Source of the DNA: Blastococcus sp. VKM Ac-2987
GTDB lineage: Bacteria; Actinomycetota; Actinomycetes; Mycobacteriales; Geodermatophilaceae
Assembly (NCBI RefSeq): GCF_026967805.1
Contig: NZ_JAPVBG010000001.1
Location: 1,550,047 to 1,614,046 of the forward strand
DNA length: 64,000 nucleotides
Reading direction: 5' to 3'
Position numbers and translations under genes: made by a program. Of the stretch, positions 28,140 through 36,706 are shown piece by piece. How positions within the stretch are numbered: position 1 is the first letter of the stretch; each line of letters starts with the position of its first letter. The notes under the pieces were generated by a model. It was given only the letters and a program-made list of their open reading frames with translations. It was not told where the DNA came from and did no database searches.

Positions 28140-29441
28140 TCAGCGGTAGCCCGGGGACACGTACCCCCGGCCGACCGTCCCGGCCGGGACGAAGTCGCCC
28201 GACGCCGGCTTGCCCTGGCGGAGGGTGCCGCTCAGGTTCCCGATCGACGGCCACGAGACGACGCCGTTGCTGATCTTCGCGGGGCAGCCGCGGTCATCGG
28301 TCTGCGGCCACACGCTGTACCCCATGTCCCGGCCGGAGCGCGGGTCGATGTACACGTTCTCGAGCGCCAGCGGGTAGGTGTTGCAGTCGATGCGGATGAA
28401 CTGCCCGCCCCGCTCGATCGGGGTCACCCCGGAGCTGCCGACGTTGGCGTTGCGGATGGTGCCCTTGCCGATGGCGCCGAGGTCCTGGCGGACCTGGATG
28501 CCCTGGTAGTTGGTCGTGCCGGAGAGCCGGTCGATCCGGTACTCCTTGACCCCGCCCCACGGCTGGAAGACGTCGGCGTGGTTGACCGAGTACGTGCCGC
28601 GCAGGGCCTCCATGCGCACGTTCTGGATCTGCACGGTCGCCTCGGGGGCGTTCACCGCGATGCCGTCGGCCTGCGATCCGTTGACGTTGCCGTTGATGAG
28701 CACGCCCTCGATGTGCACGGTGCCGGTGCACTTGTGCACGTAGATGGCGCGCTGGTCGTCGGTCCCGATCCGCGCGGTCGGGAGGACGTTGATCTGGCCG
28801 CCCATGATGACGGCGTTCCGGCAGTTGGCGATGGTGATCGGCGCGACCGGACGGGACGGGTCCAGCTCGATGCGGACGTCTCCGCCCCGGGCGCCGACCG
28901 TGGTGACGGAGGTCGTCGAGGTGATGCGGTGGACCGGGTAGTTCTCCCAGCCGGACGGCGGGGCCCAGCTGAGGGGGCCGCTGGCGTTGGTGGCGGCGGG
29001 CGCGACCGGGGCGGGCGCCGCGGTCGGGGAGGTCGGAGCGGTCGCGGGCTTCGGAGCGGCGGGGGCGGGAGCGGGAGCGGTGGTCGTCGGGGTGGTGGGC
29101 GTCGGGCGGGTGCCGGTGGTGGCCCCGGCCACCGGAGCCGGCTGCTCCGCCCGGGCCTCGGTCTGCGCCTGCGCGCTGCCGGCGGCCTGCTCCTCCTGCA
29201 CCGGCGGCGCCTCGGCGGACGGCGAGGCGACGGGCGGCTTCGCGGCGGGAACCGGGGCACCGGTGGCGGAGGAGGCCGGGCTCTGGGTGGCGACGACGTC
29301 CTCCCCCTGGCCCTGGGCGAGCGGATAGGTGATCGGGAGCAGCCCGATGAGCGCGAGCAGCACCTGGGTCAGCCGGCGGCGGGGGAAGCGCATACGACGG
29401 GCCCGGATGGTTCGCAACTGTCGGTGACTGGTTCGTGACAC
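28140..29441 (-). CDS. Secreted right-handed beta-helix-like protein
   Basis: A 433-residue exported protein. The n-region is very basic (RARRMRFPRRRL), followed by one hydrophobic core (VLLALIGLLPITYPLA). A Pro/Ala/Thr linker of about 110 residues precedes a C-terminal domain (about 165-433) whose short strands repeat in the manner of a parallel beta-helix: VIMGGQINV, TVHIEGVLINGNV, TVQIQNVRM, TNYQGIQVRQ, GTIRNANVG. Such domains bind or cleave polysaccharides, but no catalytic residues can be named. An in-frame ATG at 29393 is an alternative start. It lies among exopolysaccharide genes, so a matrix or depolymerase role is reasonable inference. Confidence 0.78.
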   Translation of the reverse strand: MSRTSHRQLRTIRARRMRFPRRRLTQVLLALIGLLPITYPLAQGQGEDVVATQSPASSATGAPVPAAKPPVASPSAEAPPVQEEQAAGSAQAQTEARAEQPAPVAGATTGTRPTPTTPTTTAPAPAPAAPKPATAPTSPTAAPAPVAPAATNASGPLSWAPPSGWENYPVHRITSTTSVTTVGARGGDVRIELDPSRPVAPITIANCRNAVIMGGQINVLPTARIGTDDQRAIYVHKCTGTVHIEGVLINGNVNGSQADGIAVNAPEATVQIQNVRMEALRGTYSVNHADVFQPWGGVKEYRIDRLSGTTNYQGIQVRQDLGAIGKGTIRNANVGSSGVTPIERGGQFIRIDCNTYPLALENVYIDPRSGRDMGYSVWPQTDDRGCPAKISNGVVSWPSIGNLSGTLRQGKPASGDFVPAGTVGRGYVSPGYR

Positions 29442-29464
29442 AGGACGAACGTAGCGTCACGAAT

Positions 29465-29493
29465 GAATAACAGGAAGGGGATTCAGGTTTCAA
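29465..29493 (-). promoter_or_regulatory. Possible sigma-70-type promoter for the beta-helix gene
   Basis: On the minus strand TTGAAA (29493-29488) and TTATTC (29470-29465) are separated by 17 bp in an AT-rich island of this GC-rich genome. They lie 24 bp upstream of the 29441 start, which would leave a very short leader. Confidence 0.4.
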
Positions 29494-29646
29494 AAACTGG
29501 GGGTCCGGCCGAGGCGCCGGGCCCACGGTTCACCCATTCGGGGGATGACCTGCGAGAACGCACCACAGGCCCGGGGGAAAATTTCTGGCACGTTCTGCCC
29601 GCGTCGCACCCGGGCATCGGTCCGGGGCCCGCCTAGGAACTACTCC

Positions 29647-29817
29647 ATGAGCTGGGTGCTGGTCCTCGCGACCACGTGGACGATGCTGGCCGTGCTCCTG
29701 GCGCTCGGCATCGGCCGCGCCGTCCGGGTGGCCGACCGGCGACGGGCGGAGGCCTCGATCGCCGTCCCCGACTTCGTGCCGGCGGAGTGGTCGGCCTCCC
29801 CGGCCGCCCCCTGCTGA
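29647..29817 (+). CDS. Small single-pass membrane protein with MSW/IRxADR module
   Basis: A 56-residue protein, unrecognised. MSW is followed by one transmembrane helix (about 4-24), then IGRAVRVADRRRAEA and a short acidic/Pro tail ending in Cys. The module matches the first 33 residues of the proteins at 21843-22700 and 46121-46447. ATG 29647 has AGGAA eight bases upstream. It is alone on the plus strand, convergent with the tyrosine phosphatase gene. The basic segment at the inner membrane face could contact lipid head groups or a partner. No function is known to me. Confidence 0.75.
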   Translation: MSWVLVLATTWTMLAVLLALGIGRAVRVADRRRAEASIAVPDFVPAEWSASPAAPC

Positions 29818-29941
29818 CGGGGTCGTCCTCAGCGGTCGGCGCACTGACGCCCGAGCGGCAGCGATGTGCGCCGATGGCGCACGCCGAGCCCAGCAGGCGC
29901 CACCGGCGCACATCGCCCGGTGGTCTCGCCGGGCGCCGACG

Positions 29942-30745
29942 CTAGGACCCGCCCCGCCTCCGGCGGGTGAAGGCGCCGAACGGGCTCCTGGACGCCCGTG
30001 GCGGCGCCGTGGACCGGCCGTCCCCGGAGCCGGCCCGCACCGACGTGCCCTCCCGGGACCGGTCGGCGGCGGGCAGGGATCCCCCGCTCCGGTCGACGTG
30101 CGAGGCGCGCCCGACCGGGTCGGGCACCTCGGCACCGTCCGTCGCGGGATGCAGCGACACCAGGGCGGCCAGCACCGGCAGCAGCGCCTCGGCCACGGCC
30201 TGCCCGACCTCCTCGTGCTCCGCCAGGGGCCGGCCGATGGGGTCGGGGATGTCGTCGCAGGCACCCCCGGTGCGCCCGGGGCGCGCCGCGGCCAGGGCGG
30301 CGACCAGTTCGCGCGCACGGCCGGCGAACCCTTCCCCCGGCGGCACCCGGTCGTCGAGGGCCTCCAGCAGGTCCGCGGCCTCCCGCAGGGTGAACGTGCG
30401 GGCCAGCGCCCGGGGGACGAGCCCCAGCACGTCACGGCGGTGGTCGCGGGTGAGGGTGAGGACGAGGTCCGCCCCGGCGATCATCCGCGGCTCCAGCTGC
30501 CGGGCGGCGAAGCCGGCGGGATCGCCGCCGAAGCCGGACAGCACCAGGGCGCTGTCCGGGTGCATCCCCGAGCCGACGACCGCGCGGGTGCCCGCGCTGA
30601 CCAGATCGAGGTCGGCCGCCGCCGGCCCGAGCACCTGGCCCAGGTAGGCCCGGCCCAGCCCCTCCCCGAGGGCCGACCGGCAGATGTTGCCGGTGCACAC
30701 CAGCAGGACGGTGACGGGCGTCGGGGTGGTCTCCTCGTCCGGCAC
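29942..30745 (-). CDS. Low-molecular-weight protein tyrosine phosphatase (Wzb-like)
   Basis: Cytoplasmic phosphatase of the LMW-PTP/ArsC fold, 267 residues. The P-loop CTGNICRS puts the nucleophile at Cys17 and Arg at 23. The general-acid loop appears as DIPDPIGRP near residue 166. Family members are about 150-200 residues, so the C-terminal 65 residues (Arg/Ser/Gly-rich, likely disordered) are an extension. In exopolysaccharide loci such enzymes dephosphorylate the BY-kinase, and here the kinase candidate is the Wzz protein at 34835-36583. The gene diverges from the ATP-grasp gene. Confidence 0.9.
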   Translation of the reverse strand: MPDEETTPTPVTVLLVCTGNICRSALGEGLGRAYLGQVLGPAAADLDLVSAGTRAVVGSGMHPDSALVLSGFGGDPAGFAARQLEPRMIAGADLVLTLTRDHRRDVLGLVPRALARTFTLREAADLLEALDDRVPPGEGFAGRARELVAALAAARPGRTGGACDDIPDPIGRPLAEHEEVGQAVAEALLPVLAALVSLHPATDGAEVPDPVGRASHVDRSGGSLPAADRSREGTSVRAGSGDGRSTAPPRASRSPFGAFTRRRRGGS

Positions 30746-30923
30746 GGAACCAGTGTCGTCGGCGCGGTTCGTCGTGAGAAACCTCCGATGGGGTGGTTGC
30801 GTGACGAGGAAACGCCGCGCTGAGCGCCGGGTACTACGCTCGCCGGGACACCGGGCGACGTTCCACGCCCCGGGACAGACACCAGCCGGCGTGCCCGCGT
30901 CTCACACCAAGAAGGGGTCCACG

Positions 30924-31832
30924 ATGCCCCGGAGCGGCTTGAACGAGAGCCTCCGACACGTTTTCCAGCCGGCGCACCGCCGCATCGCCGGGGTCCTGCC
31001 CCTCGCCACCCGCCGCCGGTACCTGTACCTGGCCGGGCACGGGCGGCTGCCGCGGCTGCGCGATCCGCAGACCTTCGGCGAGAAGATCAACTGGCGCATC
31101 ATGCACGACCGCCGGCCCGTGCTGGCCTGGACGTGCGACAAGCTGGCGATGAAGGACCACGCCGCCCAGGTCCAGGAGGAGGCCGGCCTGTCGGTGCCGG
31201 AGACCTTCTGGTCCGGGACCGACCTCCGCGAGGTGACCGGCCGGACCTTCGACCGCCCCTGGGTGCTCAAGCCCAACCACCGCAGCGGCCTGGTGCGGTT
31301 CGGCGCCGCCACGGACACGATCGACGAGCAGACCATCGCGGCGACGAAGACCTGGCTGCGCGACGACCAGAGCGTCCTGCTCGGGGAGTGGGCGTACAGC
31401 GAGGCCCGCCCGCTCTACGTCATCGAGGAGGCCATCGGCGACGGCGTGACGCCGCCCGACGACTACAAGTACCTGGTCTTCGACGGCAGGATCGCCGCGG
31501 TGTCGGTCGACACCGGCCGGTTCACCAAGCAGCACTCGCGCACCTTCTACACCGCCGACTGGAAGCCGCTGCACGTGGCGACCGCCCTGGGCAGCGGCGA
31601 GCCGGGCCCGCCTCCGGAGAACCTGGACGCCCTGAACCACGCGGCGGAGGTGCTCGGCCGCCCCTTCGACTTCATGCGGGTCGACCTCTACAACGTCGGC
31701 GGGACCATTTGGTTCAGCGAGTACACGCCCTACCCCGGCGGCGGTGTGCTGCCGTTCGAGCCGCGGGCGTTCGACGCCTGGCTCGGGGAGCAGTGGACGC
31801 TGCCCTCACTCGACGACGCCCGGGGCCGGTGA
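30924..31832 (+). CDS. TupA-like ATP-grasp protein
   Basis: A 302-residue protein of the ATPgrasp_TupA family, named from teichuronopeptide synthesis in alkaliphilic Bacillus. Family motifs seen are FGEKINWRIMHDRRP, the lysine-containing CDKLAMKDHA, WVLKPNHRSG, and the C-terminal metal-binding FDFMRVDLYNV and SEYTPYPGGG. ATP-grasp enzymes form amide or peptide-like bonds, so this one may add an amino acid or another carboxylate-linked group to a uronic-acid polymer. The UDP-glucuronate supply gene at 40671 makes that plausible. The start is ATG 30924 with AAGGGG upstream. The GT4 gene follows by 10 bp. Confidence 0.88.
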   Translation: MPRSGLNESLRHVFQPAHRRIAGVLPLATRRRYLYLAGHGRLPRLRDPQTFGEKINWRIMHDRRPVLAWTCDKLAMKDHAAQVQEEAGLSVPETFWSGTDLREVTGRTFDRPWVLKPNHRSGLVRFGAATDTIDEQTIAATKTWLRDDQSVLLGEWAYSEARPLYVIEEAIGDGVTPPDDYKYLVFDGRIAAVSVDTGRFTKQHSRTFYTADWKPLHVATALGSGEPGPPPENLDALNHAAEVLGRPFDFMRVDLYNVGGTIWFSEYTPYPGGGVLPFEPRAFDAWLGEQWTLPSLDDARGR

Positions 31833-31842
31833 GCGCCGCGAC

Positions 31843-32955
31843 ATGTCGGACGCGACCGCCGGCCCTCACCAGCGCTCCGCCCAGGAGGCACCGTTGCGGG
31901 TCCTGAGCATCGGCCCGACCGGCAGCCAGCCCGGCGGGATGGCCTCCGTCGTGGCCGAGCTGGAGGCGCAGAACCGGCTCAGCGCCACCCCCGTGCCGCT
32001 GCGGGTGCTGGACTCCGGCGGCATCGGCCCCGCCCCGCGGCGGGCCGTCAACTTCGCCCGCGCCCTCGCCGCGACCGCCGCGGCCCGTGCCGACGTCGCC
32101 CACCTGCACGTCGCCTCCCGCGGCAGCACCTGGCGCAAGATGGCGATCGCGGAGGTGTGCGCCCGCCGCGGGCTGCCCTACGGCATCCACCTGCACGGCG
32201 CCGGGTACCGCGACTTCCTCGAGGCGCTCTCCCCGACCGCGAAGCGCCGGGTCGAGCGGTTCTTCGGCCGGGCCGCCTACGTGGTCGTGCTCGGGCGCCC
32301 CTGGGCCCGGCTGGTCGCCGACGAGCTGCACGTGCCCGCGGCGAAGGTCCACGTCGTGCACAACGGGGTGGCCGACGGCGCCCCGCCGGTGACCCCGTGG
32401 CCGGCCGGCCGCCGGAAGCGGGTGGTCCTGCTCGGTCGGCTGGACGAGGGCAAGGGCGTGCCCGAGCTGCTGCGCGCCTTCGAGCGGCTCGACGCCGTCC
32501 CCGACGTTGAGCTGGTGCTCGCCGGCGCGCCGGCCGATCCCGGCGTCGTCGCGCTGGTGGAGGAGGCCGTGCGGGCCCGGCCGGGCCGGATCACCCACGC
32601 GGGCCTGCTCCCCCGCACCCGCGCGCAGGAGCTCCTGCACGAGGCGTACCTGCTGGCCCTGCCGAGCCACGCCGAGGGGCTGCCGATGGTGGTGATCGAG
32701 GCGATGTCCCGGGGCGTTCCCGCCGTGACGACGCCGGTCGGCGCCATGGAGGAGCTGGTCACGCACGGCAGCAACGGGTTCCTCGTGCAGCCGAGGGACG
32801 TCGACGGCCTGGCCGAGCACCTGCTCCGCCTGCTGGGCAGCGAGGAGCTGCGCGACTCGATGGCCCGGGCGGCCTACGAGACGTGGGTGACCGGGTTCGA
32901 CGCCCGGACCATGTACGCCGACATCCGCGCGCTGTGGCAGGCGACGGCCGGCTGA
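31843..32955 (+). CDS. GT4-family glycosyltransferase
   Basis: GT-B retaining glycosyltransferase, 370 residues. The N-terminal domain opens with RVLSIGPTGSQPGGMASVV (glycine loop). The C-terminal nucleotide-sugar domain has VLLGRLDEGKGVPELL and the EX7E-type segment SHAEGLPMVVIEAMSRGVP, the acid pair of the family. It probably adds one sugar of the repeat unit at the cytoplasmic membrane face. It follows the ATP-grasp gene closely, and donor and acceptor are unknown. Confidence 0.92.
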   Translation: MSDATAGPHQRSAQEAPLRVLSIGPTGSQPGGMASVVAELEAQNRLSATPVPLRVLDSGGIGPAPRRAVNFARALAATAAARADVAHLHVASRGSTWRKMAIAEVCARRGLPYGIHLHGAGYRDFLEALSPTAKRRVERFFGRAAYVVVLGRPWARLVADELHVPAAKVHVVHNGVADGAPPVTPWPAGRRKRVVLLGRLDEGKGVPELLRAFERLDAVPDVELVLAGAPADPGVVALVEEAVRARPGRITHAGLLPRTRAQELLHEAYLLALPSHAEGLPMVVIEAMSRGVPAVTTPVGAMEELVTHGSNGFLVQPRDVDGLAEHLLRLLGSEELRDSMARAAYETWVTGFDARTMYADIRALWQATAG

Positions 32956-32998
32956 GCCGGGATCGCGGGGCCGGCCGCCGGAGCGGCCGGACCGCCGG

Positions 32999-34345
32999 TC
33001 AGTAGGCCCCGCGGCCGCGGATGACCGCGCCGAGGGTCTTCCAGAGGATCATCATGTCGAAGCTCAGCGACCAGTTCTCCACGTAACGGACGTCGATCCG
33101 CACCGAGTCGTCCCAGGAGAGGTCCGAGCGGCCGCTGATCTGCCACAGCCCGGTGATGCCGGGCTTGACCAGGAAGCGGCGGCGCATGTCGAAGCCGTAC
33201 CGCTCGGTCTCGCTCGGCAGCGGCGGGCGCGGGCCGACCAGGCTCATGTCGCCGCGCAGCACGTTGAGCAGCTGGGGCAGCTCGTCGAGGGAGTACCGGC
33301 GCAGCACCTTCCCGACGCGGGTGACGCGGGGGTCGGCCTTGCGCTTGTAGAGGACGCCGTTGCCGTCGTTGTCGTTCTCGAGCACGTCGACCATCCGGTC
33401 CGCGCCGGTGACCATGCTGCGGAACTTGAGCATGGAGAACGTCTGCCCGTCGCGGCCGACCCGGGTCTGCCGGTAGAACACCGGGCCGCGGCTGGTGGTC
33501 TTGAGGGCCAGGGCGATGCCGAGGAACAGCGGCAGCGTCATCACCAGCGCCAGGGCGGCCAGGCCGGCGTCGACCGCCGTCTTGCCGAGCCGGCGGACCC
33601 CGCGGAGCTCCGGCCGCTCGACGTGCAGCAGCGGGAGCCCGCAGACCGGGCGGATGGCGACCCGCGGGCCGACGACCTCGGTGACGGCCGGGGCGAGCAG
33701 CAGCTCGGCCTCGGTCTTCTCCAGCTCCCAGCCGAGCCGGCGCAGCAGCGGCCCGTCCAGCTCCGGGCACGGCATGACGGCGACGGTGTCGACCTCGTAG
33801 CGGTGCACCACCTCGAGCACCTCGTCGAGGCCGCCGAGGACCGGCAGCCCCTCGAAGTCGGTCGGCCCGTCGGCCAGCTTCCCGTCGGGCAGGCAGCACC
33901 CGATCACCCGGTAGCCGTGGTACGCCGCGCGGTCGAGCTGCGCGTGCAGCGAGGCCACGGCGCCGCGGTGGCCCACGATGACCGTGGTCTGCTGGAAGGC
34001 GCCACCGGTGCGGGCCCGGTGCAGCCGCTGCCGGCGCACGTAGCGCTGCAGCAGCGTCAGGACGGTCGCCAGCGGCAGGGCGACCACGACGAAGCCCCGG
34101 GCGACGTCCAGGTCCAGGCCCCAGGACACGGCGGCCACGACGGCCAGCAGGAGCGCGGCGGCGTCCAGCACGCGCCGGAACTCGTCGGCGCCGACCCAGA
34201 GGAAGCGCTCCTCGTAGGTGCGCCCGATGTGCATCGCGGCCAGCCAGAGCACGGGCATGAGCATCGCGGCGTACAGCGAGTACTTGGCCGCGCCGTCGAC
34301 CTCGGTCCCGAAGCGGACGAAGTAGCCGATGGTCGCCGCGAGCAC
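32999..34345 (-). CDS. Polyprenyl-phosphate sugar-1-phosphate transferase, copy B (5' end uncertain)
   Basis: Second priming transferase, at least 448 residues. It has the same architecture and C-terminal motifs as copy A (KFRSM, SLDELPQLLNVLRGDMS, GPRPPLPSE, GLWQISGRSDLSW). GTG 34345 is the only canonical start, yet it falls inside the first conserved membrane helix. Frame and GC-rich third positions continue upstream to a stop at 34624. This adds RLRGEGTEVRRAWRAAYVR, which aligns with residues 28-46 of copy A, and three degenerate 10-residue repeats. The true start is therefore probably non-canonical (CTG 34480 or ATC 34579), or an upstream frameshift exists. It is last gene of the minus-strand run from 40354. 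Confidence 0.9.
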   Translation of the reverse strand: MLAATIGYFVRFGTEVDGAAKYSLYAAMLMPVLWLAAMHIGRTYEERFLWVGADEFRRVLDAAALLLAVVAAVSWGLDLDVARGFVVVALPLATVLTLLQRYVRRQRLHRARTGGAFQQTTVIVGHRGAVASLHAQLDRAAYHGYRVIGCCLPDGKLADGPTDFEGLPVLGGLDEVLEVVHRYEVDTVAVMPCPELDGPLLRRLGWELEKTEAELLLAPAVTEVVGPRVAIRPVCGLPLLHVERPELRGVRRLGKTAVDAGLAALALVMTLPLFLGIALALKTTSRGPVFYRQTRVGRDGQTFSMLKFRSMVTGADRMVDVLENDNDGNGVLYKRKADPRVTRVGKVLRRYSLDELPQLLNVLRGDMSLVGPRPPLPSETERYGFDMRRRFLVKPGITGLWQISGRSDLSWDDSVRIDVRYVENWSLSFDMMILWKTLGAVIRGRGAY

Positions 34346-34641
34346 CGCGCACAGCGCGTCCCCGAGGACGATGCTGCGGACGTACGCCGCCCGCCAGGCC
34401 CGCCGGACCTCGGTGCCCTCGCCGCGCAGGCGACGGATCCGGGAGAACCGGGTCCGCGTCTTCCGCGGGGTCGGGAGCAGCTCGCGGGCGCGGTCGCCGT
34501 CGGCGAGCGCCCCGGGGGCGGTGTCGCCGTCGGTGAGTGCCTCACGGGTGGTGTCGCCGTGGGTGATCTGGAGAGTGATGCCGAACCCCTGGGTGCGTCT
34601 GGTCGTCGTGGTGACGACCCGTCAGGCACGCCGACCACACC

Positions 34642-34672
34642 GTGAACACGCAGGGTGATCGCCTGTGAACAC
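34642..34672. promoter_or_regulatory. Pair of GTGAACAC direct repeats 23 bp apart
   Basis: GTGAACAC occurs at 34642-34649 and 34665-34672, same face of the helix, in the non-coding stretch upstream of priming transferase B. The reverse form GTGTTCAC recurs at 44540-44547 upstream of an acyltransferase gene. It is a possible regulator site shared by polysaccharide genes, with weak statistical support. Confidence 0.35.
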
Positions 34673-34781
34673 ACGAAGTGGACGCACCGGTCACTCGAGC
34701 CGCCGGAACCGACGGTAGCCGCTTATAGCCGAAAAAGCAGGTTCACGATGCAACCGTACTGAGGGGCCTTAATCCATCACG

Positions 34782-34807
34782 CTGCGTGAGCGATCCAGGT
34801 CACGCAG
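34782..34807 (-). terminator. Hairpin downstream of the Wzz-BY-kinase gene
   Basis: CTGCGTGA and TCACGCAG form an 8-bp perfect stem with a 10-base loop, 28 bp past the kinase stop on the minus strand. An overlapping palindrome TCACGCTGCGTGA offers an alternative fold. AT-richer sequence from about 34720 to 34770 follows and may hold the promoter of priming transferase B. Confidence 0.5.
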
Positions 34808-34834
34808 GCACCGGACCGATCCCGGCCCGTCCGG

Positions 34835-36583
34835 TCAGCGACCGTCCAGGTCCCCCGGGTGCCGCCCGGCGCCGCCGGGGCCGGCGGCCGGCTCTCCTGC
34901 CGCGCGGTGCTGCCCGTTCCCCGGCCCGTTCGACCGGCCCCGGGCGAGCTCGGCGGCGTCCGAGGGCCGGACGGCGGGGATGGGCCTGGTCATGCCCGGC
35001 TTCAGGTCGACCGTGGGCTCGTTGACCGGGCGCTCCGCGACCGGCTCACCGGCGCTCGGCTCCCCGGCGACCGGCTGCTCCGCGGCCGGCTGCTCGAGCC
35101 GGGTGGCACCGGCGGGCTCCGCCGCGACGGCGGCAGGCGCCGTGCCCGCGGCCCGGCCGGCGGGCGCCGGGTCGGGGTCGTCGTCGACGTCCGAGTCCCC
35201 GGTCGGGGCCTCGCCCTGGTAGCCGTACGCGTGGGCCGGATCGGCCGACGCCGGCGCGATGTTGAGCACCACCCCGAGCGTCCGGGCCCCGACGCGGTCG
35301 AGCAGCGCCCGGGCCTGCTGGAGCTCCTCCCGGCTGGTCTTCCCCTGGCGGACCGACAGCAGCACGCCGTCCATCACCACGGCGACGGCGCTGCCGTCGG
35401 AGACCGGCAGCAGCGGGGGCGTGTCCACGACGACGTAGTCGTTGGCGGCGCGCAGCCGGTCGACCAGCGCGCCGAGCTGGCTGGACGCGAGCAGCTCGCT
35501 GGGGTTGGGCGGGATGGCCCCGGCCGAGAGGACCGAGAGCTTCCGGCTGCCCTTCCCGTAGGTCTGGAGGACGTCGTCGAGGTCGGCGGCACCGGACAGC
35601 ACGCTGGTCAGACCGGCGCCGTCGACGAGACCGAGGTACCGGGTGATCCGCGGGTGGCGCAGATCGGCCTCGACCAGGGTCACCCGGTGCCCGCCCTCGG
35701 CGAGGGTGACGGCGAGGTTCGCGGCGAGCGTGCTCTTGCCCTCCCCGCCCACGGCGCTGGACACCATGATCACGCGCGGGGGCGCGTCGACGTCGAGGAA
35801 CTGCAGGTTGGTGCGCAGCTGGCGGAAGCTCTCGGCGTTCCCCGACCGGCTGCGCCGGTCGAGCACGTGCTCGTGCTCCAGCCGGCGGTCGCGCGTGATG
35901 GTCCCGATCAACGGGGCACCGGCCGCGGCGGCGGCGACCTTGCCGTCCCGCACCGACCGGTCCAGCCGCACCCGCGCGTAGGCGAGCGCCAGGCCGACCA
36001 GCAGGCCGATCAGCAGACCGACGGCGATGTTCGAGTAGAGGTTCGGGGAGGCGGGCTCCTCCGGGATCTCCGGGCTGTCGAGCACGGTCACCTTGACCGG
36101 GACGGTCGTCACCGGCTCGACCTCGGGCTCGGTCGGCGTCGTGGTGGTCGCCTCGACCACGTCGACCAGTTCGGCGAACTGGGTGGCGACGGCCTCGGCC
36201 AGGTCCCGCGCACGCTCGGGCGAGGTGTCGGTGATCACGATGTCCAGGACGGTCGTGTCGGGCACCACCGAGGCCTCGATCCGGCTCTGCACCTCGTCCG
36301 GCGTCAGGTCGAGGTCGAGGGTGTCGACGACCTCGACGGCCAGCCGCTCGCTGGTGAGCACCTGGACGTAGGAGGCGACCCGGTTCTGGGAGAACTGGCT
36401 GCCCTGGAAGGCGGCGGTGGTGGTCGTCGCATCCGTCGAGGTCACGAACAGCTGCGTCGACGACGTGTAGGTCGGCGTCATCGTCATGGCCATACCGGCC
36501 CCGGCCGCCCCGCCCAGGAGCAGCCCGATGACGGGCAGGAACCATCCGGCCCTGAATGCCGCGACGGTGTCTCTGAAATCCAC
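34835..36583 (-). CDS. Wzz polysaccharide co-polymerase fused to BY-kinase domain
   Basis: Chain-length regulator and autokinase, 582 residues, GTG start with GAGGAAGTA upstream. The Wzz domain lies between helices at about 13-33 and 182-203. The cytoplasmic kinase domain has Walker A VGGEGKST (278-285), Walker A' VTLVEADLRHP (301) and Walker B DYVVVD (382-387). The fused form is Gram-negative-like, though also common in actinobacteria. The tail (445-582) is Pro/Ala/Glu/Gly repeats with only Tyr453 and Tyr455, not the usual Tyr-rich cluster. It follows the GT4 gene by 123 bp. Its probable antagonist is the LMW phosphatase at 29942-30745. Confidence 0.93.
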   Translation of the reverse strand: MDFRDTVAAFRAGWFLPVIGLLLGGAAGAGMAMTMTPTYTSSTQLFVTSTDATTTTAAFQGSQFSQNRVASYVQVLTSERLAVEVVDTLDLDLTPDEVQSRIEASVVPDTTVLDIVITDTSPERARDLAEAVATQFAELVDVVEATTTTPTEPEVEPVTTVPVKVTVLDSPEIPEEPASPNLYSNIAVGLLIGLLVGLALAYARVRLDRSVRDGKVAAAAAGAPLIGTITRDRRLEHEHVLDRRSRSGNAESFRQLRTNLQFLDVDAPPRVIMVSSAVGGEGKSTLAANLAVTLAEGGHRVTLVEADLRHPRITRYLGLVDGAGLTSVLSGAADLDDVLQTYGKGSRKLSVLSAGAIPPNPSELLASSQLGALVDRLRAANDYVVVDTPPLLPVSDGSAVAVVMDGVLLSVRQGKTSREELQQARALLDRVGARTLGVVLNIAPASADPAHAYGYQGEAPTGDSDVDDDPDPAPAGRAAGTAPAAVAAEPAGATRLEQPAAEQPVAGEPSAGEPVAERPVNEPTVDLKPGMTRPIPAVRPSDAAELARGRSNGPGNGQHRAAGEPAAGPGGAGRHPGDLDGR

Positions 36584-36706
36584 TACTTCCTCGTCTCCGA
36601 TGGTCGACGCCCCGCAGGTTCGGACCTGCCTGGCGTCGCGGCCGTGCGCATGGAGCTACGCACCTGCTGTTCGTGCCCGACTCAATCAGTTGCTGAGACC
36701 GCCAGG

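Noticed and set aside
34720-34755. Promoter TTGCAT ... TATAAG for priming transferase B
   Set aside because: The spacing is 20 bp and the -10 is poor. It is kept only as an AT-rich stretch.
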